The notes beneath the pieces are model-generated. The model searched no databases. It saw nothing but the letters and a program-made list of their open reading frames with translations, and was not told the DNA's origin. Below are positions 7,779 to 16,627 of a DNA stretch of 64,000 nucleotides, one piece after another. The translations under genes were made by a program, and so were the position numbers. The DNA lies in NCBI RefSeq assembly GCF_017875645.1, contig NZ_JAGGMR010000001.1, positions 3,348,001 to 3,412,000 of the forward strand, read 5' to 3'. This DNA is from Nocardia goodfellowii. Its GTDB lineage: Bacteria > Actinomycetota > Actinomycetes > Mycobacteriales > Mycobacteriaceae. The stretch's first letter is position 1. Every line of letters begins with the position of its first letter.

Positions 7779-7998
7779 TGTCGCCTCCGGTCTCATGGGG
7801 TTTCGGTGTGGCTTGCCGAGGGCCGGGGCAAGAGGGTGGCGCTGCGCCGAGGTAACGAAATCGGCTGGCTGGCTCTGTAATTCACCATTGTCCGTCCAGA
7901 TCGTCGAAAACCCTACAAACAAACCGCAAGGCCGCGCGACAGCGCGCGAAAGCAGGCGAGCCGCCTCTTTGCGGGAACGGGAATCGTGACATCGCGGT

Positions 7999-10557
7999 TC
8001 ATGCGCCGCCACGCCCGCCGGTACGGGTGCCGCGCGGTTCGCGTTCGCGTTCGCGTTCGACTCGGTCGCGCTGCTCGGCCGGGACCAGGGCAAGGATGTC
8101 GTCGCGCGAGCGGATCATCAGTTTGTGCAGCACGGCCGATATTTGCGCGTCGACGGTGCGATACGAACTGCCGCGACGGGTAGCGATCGCGGTGTTCGAC
8201 CAGCCCGCCGCCGCCAGCACCGCCACATCGCGTTCGGCGTCGGTGAGCAGCTGCCAGGGCGTGGGATTTCCTCGGCGCGCCGGCCGGTCGGCCGGGAGTC
8301 GTGGCAGCGTCAGGTCGCCCAGTGCCAGCAGCGGCACCTCGGTCGGCGACGGCCGCAACGCGGCGCCCTCGTCCCACGCGGTGTCGAAGTCTTTCTGCCC
8401 CAGCACTTTCCGAGTGAGGTCGGCGGCGCGCTCGGTCTCGGTGGCGAACGGGCCGAGATGCGCGATGTCGACGCCGAGTTCGTGCCGCAGCGCCGCGGCC
8501 CCGCCGAGCAGTCTCGCGATCTCGACCGCCCGGTCGGTGGCCCGCTCGGAGTCGGTCCGCCCGTCGGTGGTGAGCAAGCGCGCCAAGGTCCACGCGCGAA
8601 TGTGCACGGCCCACACCGTGCCCCAGGAGTCGCGCATCTCGACCTGCCGAGCGAGGGTGGTACGCCCGCGTGTCAGTGCCGCGTGCGGATCACCGTGCGC
8701 GGTTTCGGCTATGGCCCAGGCGAGTTCGGCCCAGGACCGCGCCCATTCCGCGCCGGAGCGGGCCGCGGCGTCGAGGTGACGACCGGTGACCTCGAGCGCC
8801 TGCGCGGGCGTGCCGAGGAAGGCCGCGGCGAGCGCCTCGAACATCTCACTCATCGTTGCGCTACCGAAATCGTTTGCCGCGGTGAACTTCTCGCGTGCCC
8901 GCGCGAGCACGGTCAGGGCGCGAACGTCCAGGTGCGTGAGCATCAGGGCGCATCCGGAGGCGAATTCCACCGGCGCGGGCAGCCCGACGTCGGTCACCGG
9001 ATCCGCTCGCCAGGCCGCGGCCCGGCCGGGGTCGGGCACACAGGCCGCGACGCATCGCTCGAGCATCTGCCCGGCCTCGCCCGTCAGCCCCTGGCACAGG
9101 CTGAGGAAGGCGATCGACGCCATCACCGACACTTGGAGATTCGCCGCTTCCGGTCCGGCGCCGCGGGTGGCCGCCAGCGCGCGTTCGGCCAATCGGCGCG
9201 ACTCCCGCAGCGACCCTTTGAAGAAGGGCACGCGCAGGCGGATCATCCCGGCGACGGTCTCCAGACCGACCACCGCCTCGCCGGGCGTGGCCAGACTGCT
9301 CTCGACCGCGAGTTGCAGGTTGTCCCAGGCGGCGCGGGCCCAGGCGAGCAGCGTGTGCTCGCGGTCGCTGAACCAGTTCAGCGCGGCATCGGTGACCCGG
9401 TCGCGGTAGTAGCGGCGATGGCGGTCCGCCAGCCGGCGCGCCTCGTCGGTGGCGTGGTGCGCCAGCCGCTGCTGCGCGTATACCCGGAAGCTTTCCAGCA
9501 GCGAATACCGCACGGCGTCGGCGGCCAGGTGCGTCGACACCAGCGATTGATCGACGAGGCGTTCCAGCAGACCCTCGATCTCCTCGCGGGCCAGCTCCGC
9601 GCCGGTGCCGTCGGGGCCGGAGCAGATCGTTTCGATCGCGTCCAGGTCGGCGCCCACGTCGAGGCCAGGTCCGTCGTCGGGATTGTTGTCGTACCCCGCG
9701 GCGAACACCGATAGTCGCTCGAACAGCAGCCGTTCCTTCGGGCCGCACAGATCGAACGACCACGCGATGACATCCGCGATCCCGTGGTGCCGCTCGTCCG
9801 CGCCGGTCCGGGCGACGGCCGACCAGCGCAGCCGGCGATCGCTCGCCGCGCCGGTGAGGTCGCCGAGGATCATCGACAGCGATTGGCGGCGCAGCCGGGC
9901 CGCAGCGAGCCGGATGTGCAGCGGATAGTTGTGCAGGTGCGCGCAGATCTCCTCGACCACCGCGTCCTGCGCCTGGTCGAGGATATGGCCGGTCAGCGCG
10001 GCGCGGCGGCGGAACAGGGTGACCGCCTGCCGTCGGGTGAGCGGCGGGATCGCGACCAGTTGTTCATCCACCCAGCCGATGGGTTCGCGGCTGGTGGCGA
10101 CGATCGTCAGCCGCGGCACCGTGTCGAGCAGTTCGGTGATCACAGTGCCCGCCTCGGCCAGCACGTGCTCGCAGTTGTCCAGGATCAGCACGGTCTGGGC
10201 GGCGCGGCCGACGCCGCGATCGAGCGTGTCGATCAAGGCCTGCCACGCCGATCGGCCGGAGAAATCGGTTTCGACCACCGACCGGGCTACCTCGTCCTCG
10301 ACGGTCGCGATGTCCGTGCCGCGCGGCAACCGGGCCAGGCGGACCCAGTGCACCGGGGTGCTGCGAGCCTTGTGGAATCGCTGCGCGGCCTCGACCACCA
10401 GCCGGGTCTTGCCGATGCCCCCAGCACCGATCACGGTGATCAGCCGCGCGGAAGTCAGTAACAGCGTCGCGATCTGTTCCAGTTCACGCTGGCGGCCGAT
10501 GAACTCGGGTGCGGCGGTCGGCGGAGTTCCCACCCGGTGCGGACGGTGCGGTGGCAT
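7999..10557 (-). CDS. ATPase-LuxR family transcriptional regulator (large)
   Basis: 852 residues. P-loop GAGGIGKT at 44-51 in a domain opening EFIGRQRELEQIA; Walker B QTVLILDNCEH at about 121-131; then sensor region TIVATSREPIGW and the winged-helix PLTRRQAVTLFRRRA. The middle about 400 residues are TPR-like helical repeats. A C-terminal LuxR helix-turn-helix lies at about 772-822 (LTDAERDVAVLAAAGWSNTA, RTVDAQISAVLHKLMIRSR). Same architecture as the mycobacterial AAA/LuxR regulators around Rv0890c. Probably ATP-gated and signal-responsive; ligand unknown. The last about 20 residues are a low-complexity RE-repeat plus glycine tail encoded by TTCGCG hexamers. It is divergent from the StyA-like gene, a plausible target. 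Confidence 0.92.
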   Translation of the reverse strand: MPPHRPHRVGTPPTAAPEFIGRQRELEQIATLLLTSARLITVIGAGGIGKTRLVVEAAQRFHKARSTPVHWVRLARLPRGTDIATVEDEVARSVVETDFSGRSAWQALIDTLDRGVGRAAQTVLILDNCEHVLAEAGTVITELLDTVPRLTIVATSREPIGWVDEQLVAIPPLTRRQAVTLFRRRAALTGHILDQAQDAVVEEICAHLHNYPLHIRLAAARLRRQSLSMILGDLTGAASDRRLRWSAVARTGADERHHGIADVIAWSFDLCGPKERLLFERLSVFAAGYDNNPDDGPGLDVGADLDAIETICSGPDGTGAELAREEIEGLLERLVDQSLVSTHLAADAVRYSLLESFRVYAQQRLAHHATDEARRLADRHRRYYRDRVTDAALNWFSDREHTLLAWARAAWDNLQLAVESSLATPGEAVVGLETVAGMIRLRVPFFKGSLRESRRLAERALAATRGAGPEAANLQVSVMASIAFLSLCQGLTGEAGQMLERCVAACVPDPGRAAAWRADPVTDVGLPAPVEFASGCALMLTHLDVRALTVLARAREKFTAANDFGSATMSEMFEALAAAFLGTPAQALEVTGRHLDAAARSGAEWARSWAELAWAIAETAHGDPHAALTRGRTTLARQVEMRDSWGTVWAVHIRAWTLARLLTTDGRTDSERATDRAVEIARLLGGAAALRHELGVDIAHLGPFATETERAADLTRKVLGQKDFDTAWDEGAALRPSPTEVPLLALGDLTLPRLPADRPARRGNPTPWQLLTDAERDVAVLAAAGWSNTAIATRRGSSYRTVDAQISAVLHKLMIRSRDDILALVPAEQRDRVEREREREPRGTRTGGRGGA

Positions 10558-10746
10558 ATCCGGCCACTTTAGTCGGCAACCACCCGGCGCCGCCGACGGA
10601 ACAGGCAGCCGCGGAGGGGAACGGATACCTACCTACGTGCCCGTGCCGGATCTACCGATGTCCGCGGCGCGCCGCCGGGCCACTATGCATGGGTCGCCGA
10701 CCCCCGGCGGCCACGAAACTCGAAGCCGAACAGTGAGATACGCGCA

Positions 10747-10965
10747 GTGGTTGCCGGAACGCCGCATCCGGGCGGCACCAGCCCGGACTCGTGTCACATC
10801 CGAGTGCGGTTCGACAGCCCGCCCATCGTTTTCGACTATCAGGACGATCGGGCGGTGGCTGCCCGGTTCTCCGCCGCCGTGCGGAAAGCCGGTGCGAGGG
10901 TGACGATCGATTCGGACCTGCGTGACAATCTGCCGCCGCTGCCGTGCCGGCGGCTGTGGACCTGA
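10747..10965 (+). CDS. hypothetical small protein
   Basis: 72 residues from a GTG. The second half (IVFDYQDDRAVAARFSAAVR, KAGARVTIDSDLRDNLPPLP) has a plausible alpha/beta composition and codon bias, but no family is recognised and no convincing ribosome site precedes the GTG. It lies 43 bp upstream of the flavin monooxygenase gene in the same direction, so it could be the first gene of that unit. Confidence 0.4.
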   Translation: MVAGTPHPGGTSPDSCHIRVRFDSPPIVFDYQDDRAVAARFSAAVRKAGARVTIDSDLRDNLPPLPCRRLWT

Positions 10966-11008
10966 GCGAGCGGCGGCATTCGGCCCGATGACGTCGAGAG
11001 GAACCGAG

Positions 11009-12205
11009 ATGAGACGAATACGGATAGTGGGCGCCGGTGAGTGCGGACTGCCGCTGGCCCACCGACTGCTGGCCGGTGGCGCGGAGGTCACCGTGGTCAC
11101 CGACCGCGACAGCGAGGCGGTCCTGTCCGGTTCGATCACCAGCACGCAGGTCAAGTTCCCGCCGGCACTGGACCTGGAATCGGCTGCGGGACTGGACTGC
11201 TGGCGGTCGGCCGCGCCGCAGATCGCCGGCATCCGGTTCACCATGGTGGTCGATCGCGCGGTCGCGATGCAGTGGTCCGGGCGATTCACCCGCCCGGCGC
11301 GCAGTGTCGACCAGCGCACGGTCTTCGGCCGCTGGTTGCGGGCGTTCGCGGATGCCGGCGGGAAGCTGTCGATCGCCACGCCGACGGTCGCCGAGATCGA
11401 CCGCGGCACCGCCGATTACGACCTCACGGTGGTCACCCGCGCGGATCGCGAGCTGGCCGCCTGCTTCCCGGCGGACTCGGCCTGGGGGCTGCCGCCGCGC
11501 CCGCAGCGGCAGCTGGCGGCGCTGTATCTCGACGGCGTCGTACCCGACCCGGACGAGCTGGGTACGTATGTGACGCTGCCCGGAACGGGCGAGGTGATCT
11601 CCTATCCCGGCCTGACCGGTCGGCCGGGCACCGAACGCCGGTGTGAGATGGTGCTTATCGAGGCTCGGCCCGGCGGCCCGATGGATGTGTTCGGTGGTGT
11701 CGGCGATCCGGGCGAGCGGCTGCGGCTGGCCCGAGGGCTGCTGGATCGGTTGCTGCCGCCCGCGCTCGCGGACCGTTACCGCGAGGCCGAACTGACCGAC
11801 GCCGGTGCCACGCTGGTCGGCGCGGTCACTCCCGTAATGCGCCGACCGGTGGGCACGCTGCCGTCGGGCGCCGTCGTGCTGGGCGGCGGTGACGTGGTGT
11901 GCCGCATGGATCCGGGCGGCGCGCAGGGCGCCAACAGCGCCGTGCACTGCGGATTCCGATACGGCGAGGCGATCCTGCGGCACGCGCACGGTCCGTTCGA
12001 CCGGGACTGGATGATCGCGGCGGCCGAGCCGTGGCTGACCGATACCGCCTACCCGGCCGCGCGATGGACGGCGACCGTGCTCGACCCGCCGGGCCCGATG
12101 CAGGAGTTGATGCTGGCGGCGGCCGAGGATTCACGGCTGGCCGACGGCTTCGCCGACACCTTCGCCCGCCCGGCGAACATGACCGAACTGGCCGTCGGCA
12201 TCTGA
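11009..12205 (+). CDS. StyA-like FAD-dependent (styrene/indole-type) monooxygenase
   Basis: 398 residues from the ATG at 11009 after GAGAGGAACC. Starts RIRIVGAGECGLPLAHRLL, a Rossmann FAD-binding loop (GAGECG), continues with SITSTQVKFPPALDLE, and ends with the second FAD motif VVLGGGDVVCRMDPGGAQGA, all features of single-component-looking StyA oxygenases. StyA enzymes epoxidise alkenes or indoles using FADH2 supplied by a separate reductase (StyB); no StyB-like gene is visible nearby, so the reductase must come from elsewhere. Convergent with a P450 gene, ending 1 bp from it. Substrate cannot be read from sequence. Confidence 0.85.
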   Translation: MRRIRIVGAGECGLPLAHRLLAGGAEVTVVTDRDSEAVLSGSITSTQVKFPPALDLESAAGLDCWRSAAPQIAGIRFTMVVDRAVAMQWSGRFTRPARSVDQRTVFGRWLRAFADAGGKLSIATPTVAEIDRGTADYDLTVVTRADRELAACFPADSAWGLPPRPQRQLAALYLDGVVPDPDELGTYVTLPGTGEVISYPGLTGRPGTERRCEMVLIEARPGGPMDVFGGVGDPGERLRLARGLLDRLLPPALADRYREAELTDAGATLVGAVTPVMRRPVGTLPSGAVVLGGGDVVCRMDPGGAQGANSAVHCGFRYGEAILRHAHGPFDRDWMIAAAEPWLTDTAYPAARWTATVLDPPGPMQELMLAAAEDSRLADGFADTFARPANMTELAVGI

Positions 12206-12206
12206 C

Positions 12207-13460
12207 CTACCCCGGCGGCCGCGCGGGCGGGAAGACAACCGGCAGTGCGGTCAGGGCCCGGTGGAAAGGCCCTGGCCGCCAGGTCAATTCGGCGGCCGGG
12301 ACGGCGAGCGCGAGGTCGGGCAGCGCGTCCAGCAGTTGGTCGACGGCGTCCTGCGCGGTCAGATACGCCGCCGAGCGCGCGGGGCAGGCGTGCGGGCCCG
12401 CGCCCCACGCCAGATGTGACCGATTCCCGGTGTGGTCACCCGTGCTGACGAGCGGGTCGTTATTGCATCCGGCCAGACTGACGACGACCGGTTGGTGCGC
12501 GGGCAGCCAGTTGTCGTCGATCAGGATCGGCTGACGCGGATAGGTGACCGAGAAGTTCGCCATCGGCGGATCATCGAACAGGACCTCGTCCAGCGCGTCC
12601 CGGGTGGACAGGCTGCCACCGATCACGTGACCGGCGAAACGGTCGTCGGTGAGGATGAGCCGCAGCGCGTTCCCGATCAGATTCTGCAGTGGTTCGATGC
12701 CCGCGCCGTACAGCACGACGATCTGGTGGATCACCTCCGCGTCGTCGAGCGCGGCGGGATGCGCCAGCAGCCGCGAGGTGATGTCGTCGCCGGGCTCGCG
12801 CCGTTTCAGCTCGACCAGTTCCAGTACGGCCGTGGCCAGCAGCTTGTTGCCCTGTTCGGCGTCGTCACCGTCGAACACCGCGACCGTGGCCGCGGCGATC
12901 CGCTCACCGATCTGGGGCGGGCAGCCCAGCATCGCGTTGATGACGGCGAACGCGAGCGGAAACGCGTACTGCGCCACCAGATCCGCCGACCCGGCGGCCT
13001 CGAATTCCGCGATCAGCGCGCTCGCGATCCCCTCGACCGTGGCGTGCAGCGCGTGCAGATCCACCGCGTCGATGCTGTCGGTATTGACACGGCGGTAGCG
13101 GTCGTGCTCGATGCCCGTGCTGCGCATGGCATTCGGCCGCCACTGCAATACCGGCAGCACCGGGCAGTCGGCCGGGACGGTGCGTTCCCAGCCGCGCGGA
13201 TCGGCGGGGAAATGCTCCGGGTCGTGCAGGATCCGGATGGCGGTGCTGTAGCCGATGACCAGGGTGGCCGGTACGCCCGGCGCCAGCTCGATCGGCGCCA
13301 GCGAACCGTACCGGGCGCGCATCGACCGGTACGCCGCGTGCGGGTCGGTGGCGAACTCGGGTGCGTACAGCGGCACCCGCTCCCGGTCGAGCTGGACCGG
13401 CGAACCGTGGTGCGAAACCGGTTCTGTGGCAGGACGGTTCGATGAACGTGGCACTGTCAA
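12207..13460 (-). CDS. cytochrome P450 lacking the ExxR arginine
   Basis: 417 residues; a TTG start at 13460 (GGAGCC upstream), GTG at 13454 an alternative. The heme-binding loop LAWGAGPHACPARSAA carries Cys359. Two otherwise near-universal P450 features are altered. The K-helix reads DEVLFDDPP where E-x-x-R-x-x-PP is expected, so the arginine is phenylalanine. The I-helix reads YGAGIEPLQNLI, lacking the usual acid-threonine pair. P450s without ExxR are known in the actinobacterial CYP157 group. It may therefore have reduced classical monooxygenase activity or a different chemistry. Convergent with the StyA-like monooxygenase, possibly part of the same small-molecule function. No ferredoxin gene adjoins it. 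Confidence 0.85.
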   Translation of the reverse strand: MTVPRSSNRPATEPVSHHGSPVQLDRERVPLYAPEFATDPHAAYRSMRARYGSLAPIELAPGVPATLVIGYSTAIRILHDPEHFPADPRGWERTVPADCPVLPVLQWRPNAMRSTGIEHDRYRRVNTDSIDAVDLHALHATVEGIASALIAEFEAAGSADLVAQYAFPLAFAVINAMLGCPPQIGERIAAATVAVFDGDDAEQGNKLLATAVLELVELKRREPGDDITSRLLAHPAALDDAEVIHQIVVLYGAGIEPLQNLIGNALRLILTDDRFAGHVIGGSLSTRDALDEVLFDDPPMANFSVTYPRQPILIDDNWLPAHQPVVVSLAGCNNDPLVSTGDHTGNRSHLAWGAGPHACPARSAAYLTAQDAVDQLLDALPDLALAVPAAELTWRPGPFHRALTALPVVFPPARPPG

Positions 13461-13755
13461 CTATGGCTCCGATATGGTGCGAATTGCCCGACGCGGCAGC
13501 GTATGCACGCCGTCCCCGGATGGGCATCGGTAGGTGATAGGTGTGTCATGCGCATCGGCGGCGGGTCCGCGCTGGTCATCCGGGCGCGGCTGCTCGGGCG
13601 GAGCAGACACGAACATGCGGGCAGCGTCGCGGCCGTCACGCGAATTCGCCCGCCCAACAACCGACTGCTTCTATCGGTTGATCAGCGCTTCGAATTCGGT
13701 GGCTGTCGGGTCATTCAGATGCCGGTCGCGCCACTGATGCCGATTCGCAGCGTTG
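13461..13755. other. intergenic, nothing recognised
   Basis: A 295-bp stretch between the start of the P450 gene and the end of the dehydratase gene. Open frames here are arginine-rich and without ribosome sites. No repeat or hairpin stands out. Confidence 0.5.
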
Positions 13756-14745
13756 TCATCGGGCCTCCGAACGGCCGTCTTTCGCACTGGAGTGCAGCGA
13801 AGGATGTCGATTGGATCCTGTAAGGATGGTCGCGACGCGGTCACCTTTGGCTCGCCCGGTAAGAACCGCAGCGATCGCGGCGGCTCCAGCAGGCTCCACC
13901 ATCAACGAGAGATGGGTTTCGATGAGTCTCATACCGGCGCGTATGTCCTCGTCGCTCACCAGGACGATGTCGTCAACGGCGTGGTGGATGCGTTCCAGGG
14001 ATTCACGGTGCGGCCGCGGGATGGTGATGCCTTCTGCGAACGTGCTCGTCGGCTCGATCGTGACGGGCTGGCCGGTGCGCCAGCTGTCGTGTACGGCGCG
14101 AGCCGCGGCCGCGTTGACCCCGATGATCCGCGTGCTCGGCCAGTGGTGTCGCGCCCACAGTGCTATACCGCTGATCAAACTTCCGTCACCGATCGGTGCG
14201 ATGAGCGCGTCGAAGGCTCCGGCATGGCCGAGCTCCTCGGCGATCGTCGCGGCGCCCTCGGCGATACCTGGGTCGATTCCGTCCACTACCAAGCGGGCGC
14301 CTGTGGCGATGGCCTCCTCGTGTGCGGCCCGCCGTGCGTCCTGAAGACCACCGTCGACGTCGATGACGTGCGCGCCGAATCCGCACATGCGTTCCCGCTT
14401 CACGGGATTGACACCCGAGGGCACGAATATTCGAACCGATGCGTTTCGGATGGCGCCGACATACGCGACCGCCTGCCCGAAGTTTCCGCTCGAGGAGCAC
14501 ACAACGATTTCGCCCGGGGAGAGGTCGCGCAGGGCAAAACTTACACCGCGCCCCTTGAAGGATCGCAGCGGATTGAGTGACTCCACCTTGACAATCACTC
14601 GACCACCAAGCGCCGAGTTCAGCAGTTGGTCCTCGAACTGGGGAGTGTCGAGGAACTCCCGTGGAATCACCTCGCGCGCTTGATAGGCGCGGTCGAGCGA
14701 CAGGGCATCAGTGTGCGAATTGCGTTGCGGCGGCGAGATACTCAT
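13756..14745 (-). CDS. PLP-dependent threonine/serine dehydratase-family protein
   Basis: 329 residues from the ATG at 14745 (frame is open further but enters the regulator's upstream region). Fold-type II PLP enzyme: NPLRSFKGRGVSFAL holds the Schiff-base lysine at about residue 60; the phosphate-cradling serine/asparagine loop SSSGNFGQAVAY follows; then the glycine-rich IAPIGDGSLISGIALW and VEPAGAAAIAAV. This is the threonine ammonia-lyase/serine racemase branch, length normal for single-domain members without an ACT domain. Likely deaminates a hydroxy-amino acid. Divergent from an Lrp/AsnC gene 69 bp away, which presumably senses an amino acid and controls it. Confidence 0.88.
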   Translation of the reverse strand: MSISPPQRNSHTDALSLDRAYQAREVIPREFLDTPQFEDQLLNSALGGRVIVKVESLNPLRSFKGRGVSFALRDLSPGEIVVCSSSGNFGQAVAYVGAIRNASVRIFVPSGVNPVKRERMCGFGAHVIDVDGGLQDARRAAHEEAIATGARLVVDGIDPGIAEGAATIAEELGHAGAFDALIAPIGDGSLISGIALWARHHWPSTRIIGVNAAAARAVHDSWRTGQPVTIEPTSTFAEGITIPRPHRESLERIHHAVDDIVLVSDEDIRAGMRLIETHLSLMVEPAGAAAIAAVLTGRAKGDRVATILTGSNRHPSLHSSAKDGRSEAR

Positions 14746-14814
14746 GTCACCCAACCTAAAACTAAGCGCGGTGGAGCCGATTGCAAAATTCGCGTGGAAA
14801 CGCAAGAATATTGC

Positions 14815-15297
14815 GTGCCTCGATCCACTCTGAACTTGGACGACATCGACGTTCGACTGCTCGACGCGTTGCAAGTCGACGCCGGCCGAACTCTGCGCGC
14901 TCTCGGTGATCTCGTGGGGTTGTCACCCAGCGCGGTGCAACGCCGGTGCCAACGATACCGAACCGCAGGGTTGATACGCACTGTCGCCCAAGTCGATCCC
15001 GAGAATGCCCCCCACCTCACTCGGGCACTTGTCATGCTCACCTTGACGCACGAGTCACCCGAGCATCATCGGCGTCTGTCCGAAACCCTCCGCGCGCACT
15101 CGTCGGTCCAACAGTGCTTTCTGCTCTCGGGCCGCTGGGACTACGCCGTTCTGGTCGCCGCGTCATCGGTGCGCGAGCTACGCGACCTCGGGAACCACCT
15201 GTTCAAGTCAGACGACAATATTCGTCGCTACGACACCATGTTCATCCACGACACCGTGAAACAAGGAACATTCCTCCCCGCCGAACTCCTGATCTAG
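14815..15297 (+). CDS. Lrp/AsnC-family transcriptional regulator
   Basis: 160 residues from a GTG at 14815 (another in-frame GTG at 14794). N-terminal AsnC helix-turn-helix: LDDIDVRLLDALQVDAGRTL then LGDLVGLSPSAVQRRCQRYR. The C-terminal RAM/effector domain has the expected ALVMLTLTHESPEHH, CFLLSGRWDYAVLVAASSV and a closing strand with HDTVKQGTF. These proteins form octamers that sense amino acids. Divergent from the PLP dehydratase, which it probably controls. Confidence 0.9.
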   Translation: MPRSTLNLDDIDVRLLDALQVDAGRTLRALGDLVGLSPSAVQRRCQRYRTAGLIRTVAQVDPENAPHLTRALVMLTLTHESPEHHRRLSETLRAHSSVQQCFLLSGRWDYAVLVAASSVRELRDLGNHLFKSDDNIRRYDTMFIHDTVKQGTFLPAELLI

Positions 15298-15361
15298 TCG
15301 TCGAGATAGACCTGGGGCCGTGCCGGTGACTCACCGCACGCGCGCTGCTGCACAGAGCTGA

Positions 15362-15550
15362 TCACCCTCGCGCCGGTGGTGGCGGGTCGCTTGTGGCTGG
15401 TACCGGGAGGTAGGGCAGCGGAGCCAGTTCGATGGTCGGGTCGTCGAGCAGGTAATGCAGGTAGGCGCAGAAGGCATCGATGCTGCCGTAGCGGGCGAGG
15501 ATCTCGCTCAGCAGCCGGTGGGTCCCGATGTCGTAGCGTTGCCTTTCCAT
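15362..15550 (-). CDS. hypothetical 62-residue protein
   Basis: 62 residues from the ATG at 15550, preceded by AGGGGACGAT, a good ribosome site. Sequence is helical then proline-rich: MERQRYDIGTHRLLSEILAR, then SIDAFCAYLHYLLDDPTIEL and a PLPYLPVPA tail. No known family. A degraded paralogue of its C-terminal half (DDPTIELAPMP) lies about 0.9 kb downstream, so this belongs to a duplicated small-protein family. A perfect 14-bp inverted repeat sits 63 bp upstream and could regulate it. Confidence 0.6.
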   Translation of the reverse strand: MERQRYDIGTHRLLSEILARYGSIDAFCAYLHYLLDDPTIELAPLPYLPVPATSDPPPPARG

Positions 15551-15910
15551 ATCGTCCCCTGTCCGGTGTGTCCGCGTGGTAGGCAACTCGCTTCTGGGCC
15601 GGTCTATCCGGATGTCATCGAGGAGCCGTCTGCGCGTCACGCTCCTCGATGACACCACCCTTATCCGATCATGGCCTGACAGCTCGTGAAACACCTGGCC
15701 CCCGACTAATTCGGTGCCGCGTGGGTGCGGGATGGGCGGCGACGAACCGGCTTCACCGACTCAGCGGTCCAAGACGACCTCGTAGGTACGCAATACCGCT
15801 ACTGCCGCTGTGCGCGCCGAACAAAGCTGTCACTGCACGACGCCCCGTGGACCAAGACGGCTGCCGCTCAGGACTTCCGCTGTTGCCGACTATGTGTTGA
15901 TCACCTCGAG
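15551..15910. other. intergenic region with a 14-bp perfect inverted repeat
   Basis: A 360-bp stretch without a convincing gene. The only structured element is TGTCATCGAGGAGC (15613-15626) and its exact complement GCTCCTCGATGACA (15641-15654). The sequence CTACTGCCGCTGTGCGCGC near 15795 resembles one edge of the dispersed repeat described elsewhere. Confidence 0.5.
15613..15654. promoter_or_regulatory. perfect 14-bp inverted repeat (operator or RNA hairpin)
   Basis: Arms of 14 bp without mismatch separated by 14 bp, no T-run after either arm, 63 bp upstream of the 62-residue gene's ATG. The symmetric length suggests a regulator-binding site or an mRNA hairpin in the leader rather than a terminator. 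Confidence 0.55.
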
Positions 15911-16339
15911 CTATAGACGAACACAGCGGCCGGGAGCACCGGGCCCGGGTGGGGGACAACAGCTTCGGTTGCGGCAACACCACATCAAGTCGCGGCCGCG
16001 GACGGTGATTTCGGTGCATTGCCAGCCGCGTGCGCAGACGGAACGGCCGCTGGGGCACTCGGACTTGTCCTCGGCAACCGCGGCGCCGGTTTCGGAACTA
16101 TCGCCCGGTGTACTGGTGGGGTCATCCGCGCCACACGGTTCGCCCGACTCTTCAACGGGCTCGTCATCTGCTCGAGCAGGGTCGGTCATCTCGCTGCTGC
16201 CGGAGGGCAGGTTGAGGCCGGTAAAGGGGAGCAATGGTTCGGCGGTCGCGGCGCCGGGCGCCATCAAGATTGCCGCTATCAGGGCGAGGGCAGCGAGAGT
16301 GCGCACTCCGCCGGACCGATACGCGCGGTACTGCCGCAT
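15911..16339 (-). CDS. secreted cysteine-rich small protein
   Basis: 142 residues from the ATG at 16339. Clear signal peptide: basic RQYRAYRSGGVR then LAALALIAAILMAPGAATA, cleavage before EPLLPF. The mature chain has an acidic low-complexity linker (TDPARADDEPVEESGEPCGA) and a C-terminal block with seven cysteines (ECPSGRSVCARGWQC, WCCRNRSCCPPPG), presumably disulfide-bonded. No family recognised. Function could be a secreted effector, bacteriocin-like protein or cell-wall factor; sequence does not decide. Confidence 0.65.
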   Translation of the reverse strand: MRQYRAYRSGGVRTLAALALIAAILMAPGAATAEPLLPFTGLNLPSGSSEMTDPARADDEPVEESGEPCGADDPTSTPGDSSETGAAVAEDKSECPSGRSVCARGWQCTEITVRGRDLMWCCRNRSCCPPPGPGAPGRCVRL

Positions 16340-16386
16340 ACAGTGCCGAGGGCGTGCTGCGGTGAGGTGGTAGACCCCAGGCTGTA

Positions 16387-16509
16387 TCAGGGCTCTGCGC
16401 GCCGGTGGTGACGCCGCCTCGGGGCGGGTACCGACACTGCGGGCATCGGCGCCAGCTCGATGGTGGGATCGTCGGACCAACCTTTCGCCAACCGTTCACA
16501 ACAGGCCAC
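16387..16509 (-). pseudogene. remnant paralogue of the 62-residue protein
   Basis: Forty codons from a GTG at 16509 to TGA at 16387 encode ERLAKGWSDDPTIELAPMPA followed by a basic tail. DDPTIELAP-x-P is identical to the C-terminal part of the 62-residue protein at 15362-15550, and the DNA aligns over about 60 bp. The N-terminal half is absent. Interpreted as a decayed duplicate. Confidence 0.5.
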
Positions 16510-16627
16510 TCACTGTGCCGCAACCGAATCAGAATCCCCGAATCGGTCGACCGACCTTGTGCGACACGGCCGCCAGCCGCTCTCACCAGCGCGAATGCGG
16601 CAGGCGATCGATCTAGAGTTACCGGCC

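Noticed and set aside
8030..8065. TTCGCG hexamer run at the end of the LuxR gene
   Set aside because: Codes for the Arg-Glu tail of the protein; a short coding microsatellite rather than a regulatory repeat.
8125..9714. A 529-residue open frame on the plus strand antisense to the ATPase-LuxR regulator
   Set aside because: Antisense shadow; the minus strand carries clear ATPase and LuxR motifs.
10922..11008. 29-codon in-frame extension upstream of the StyA-like gene
   Set aside because: Cysteine/arginine-rich and overlaps the preceding small ORF; the ATG at 11009 has a ribosome site and starts the Rossmann fold.
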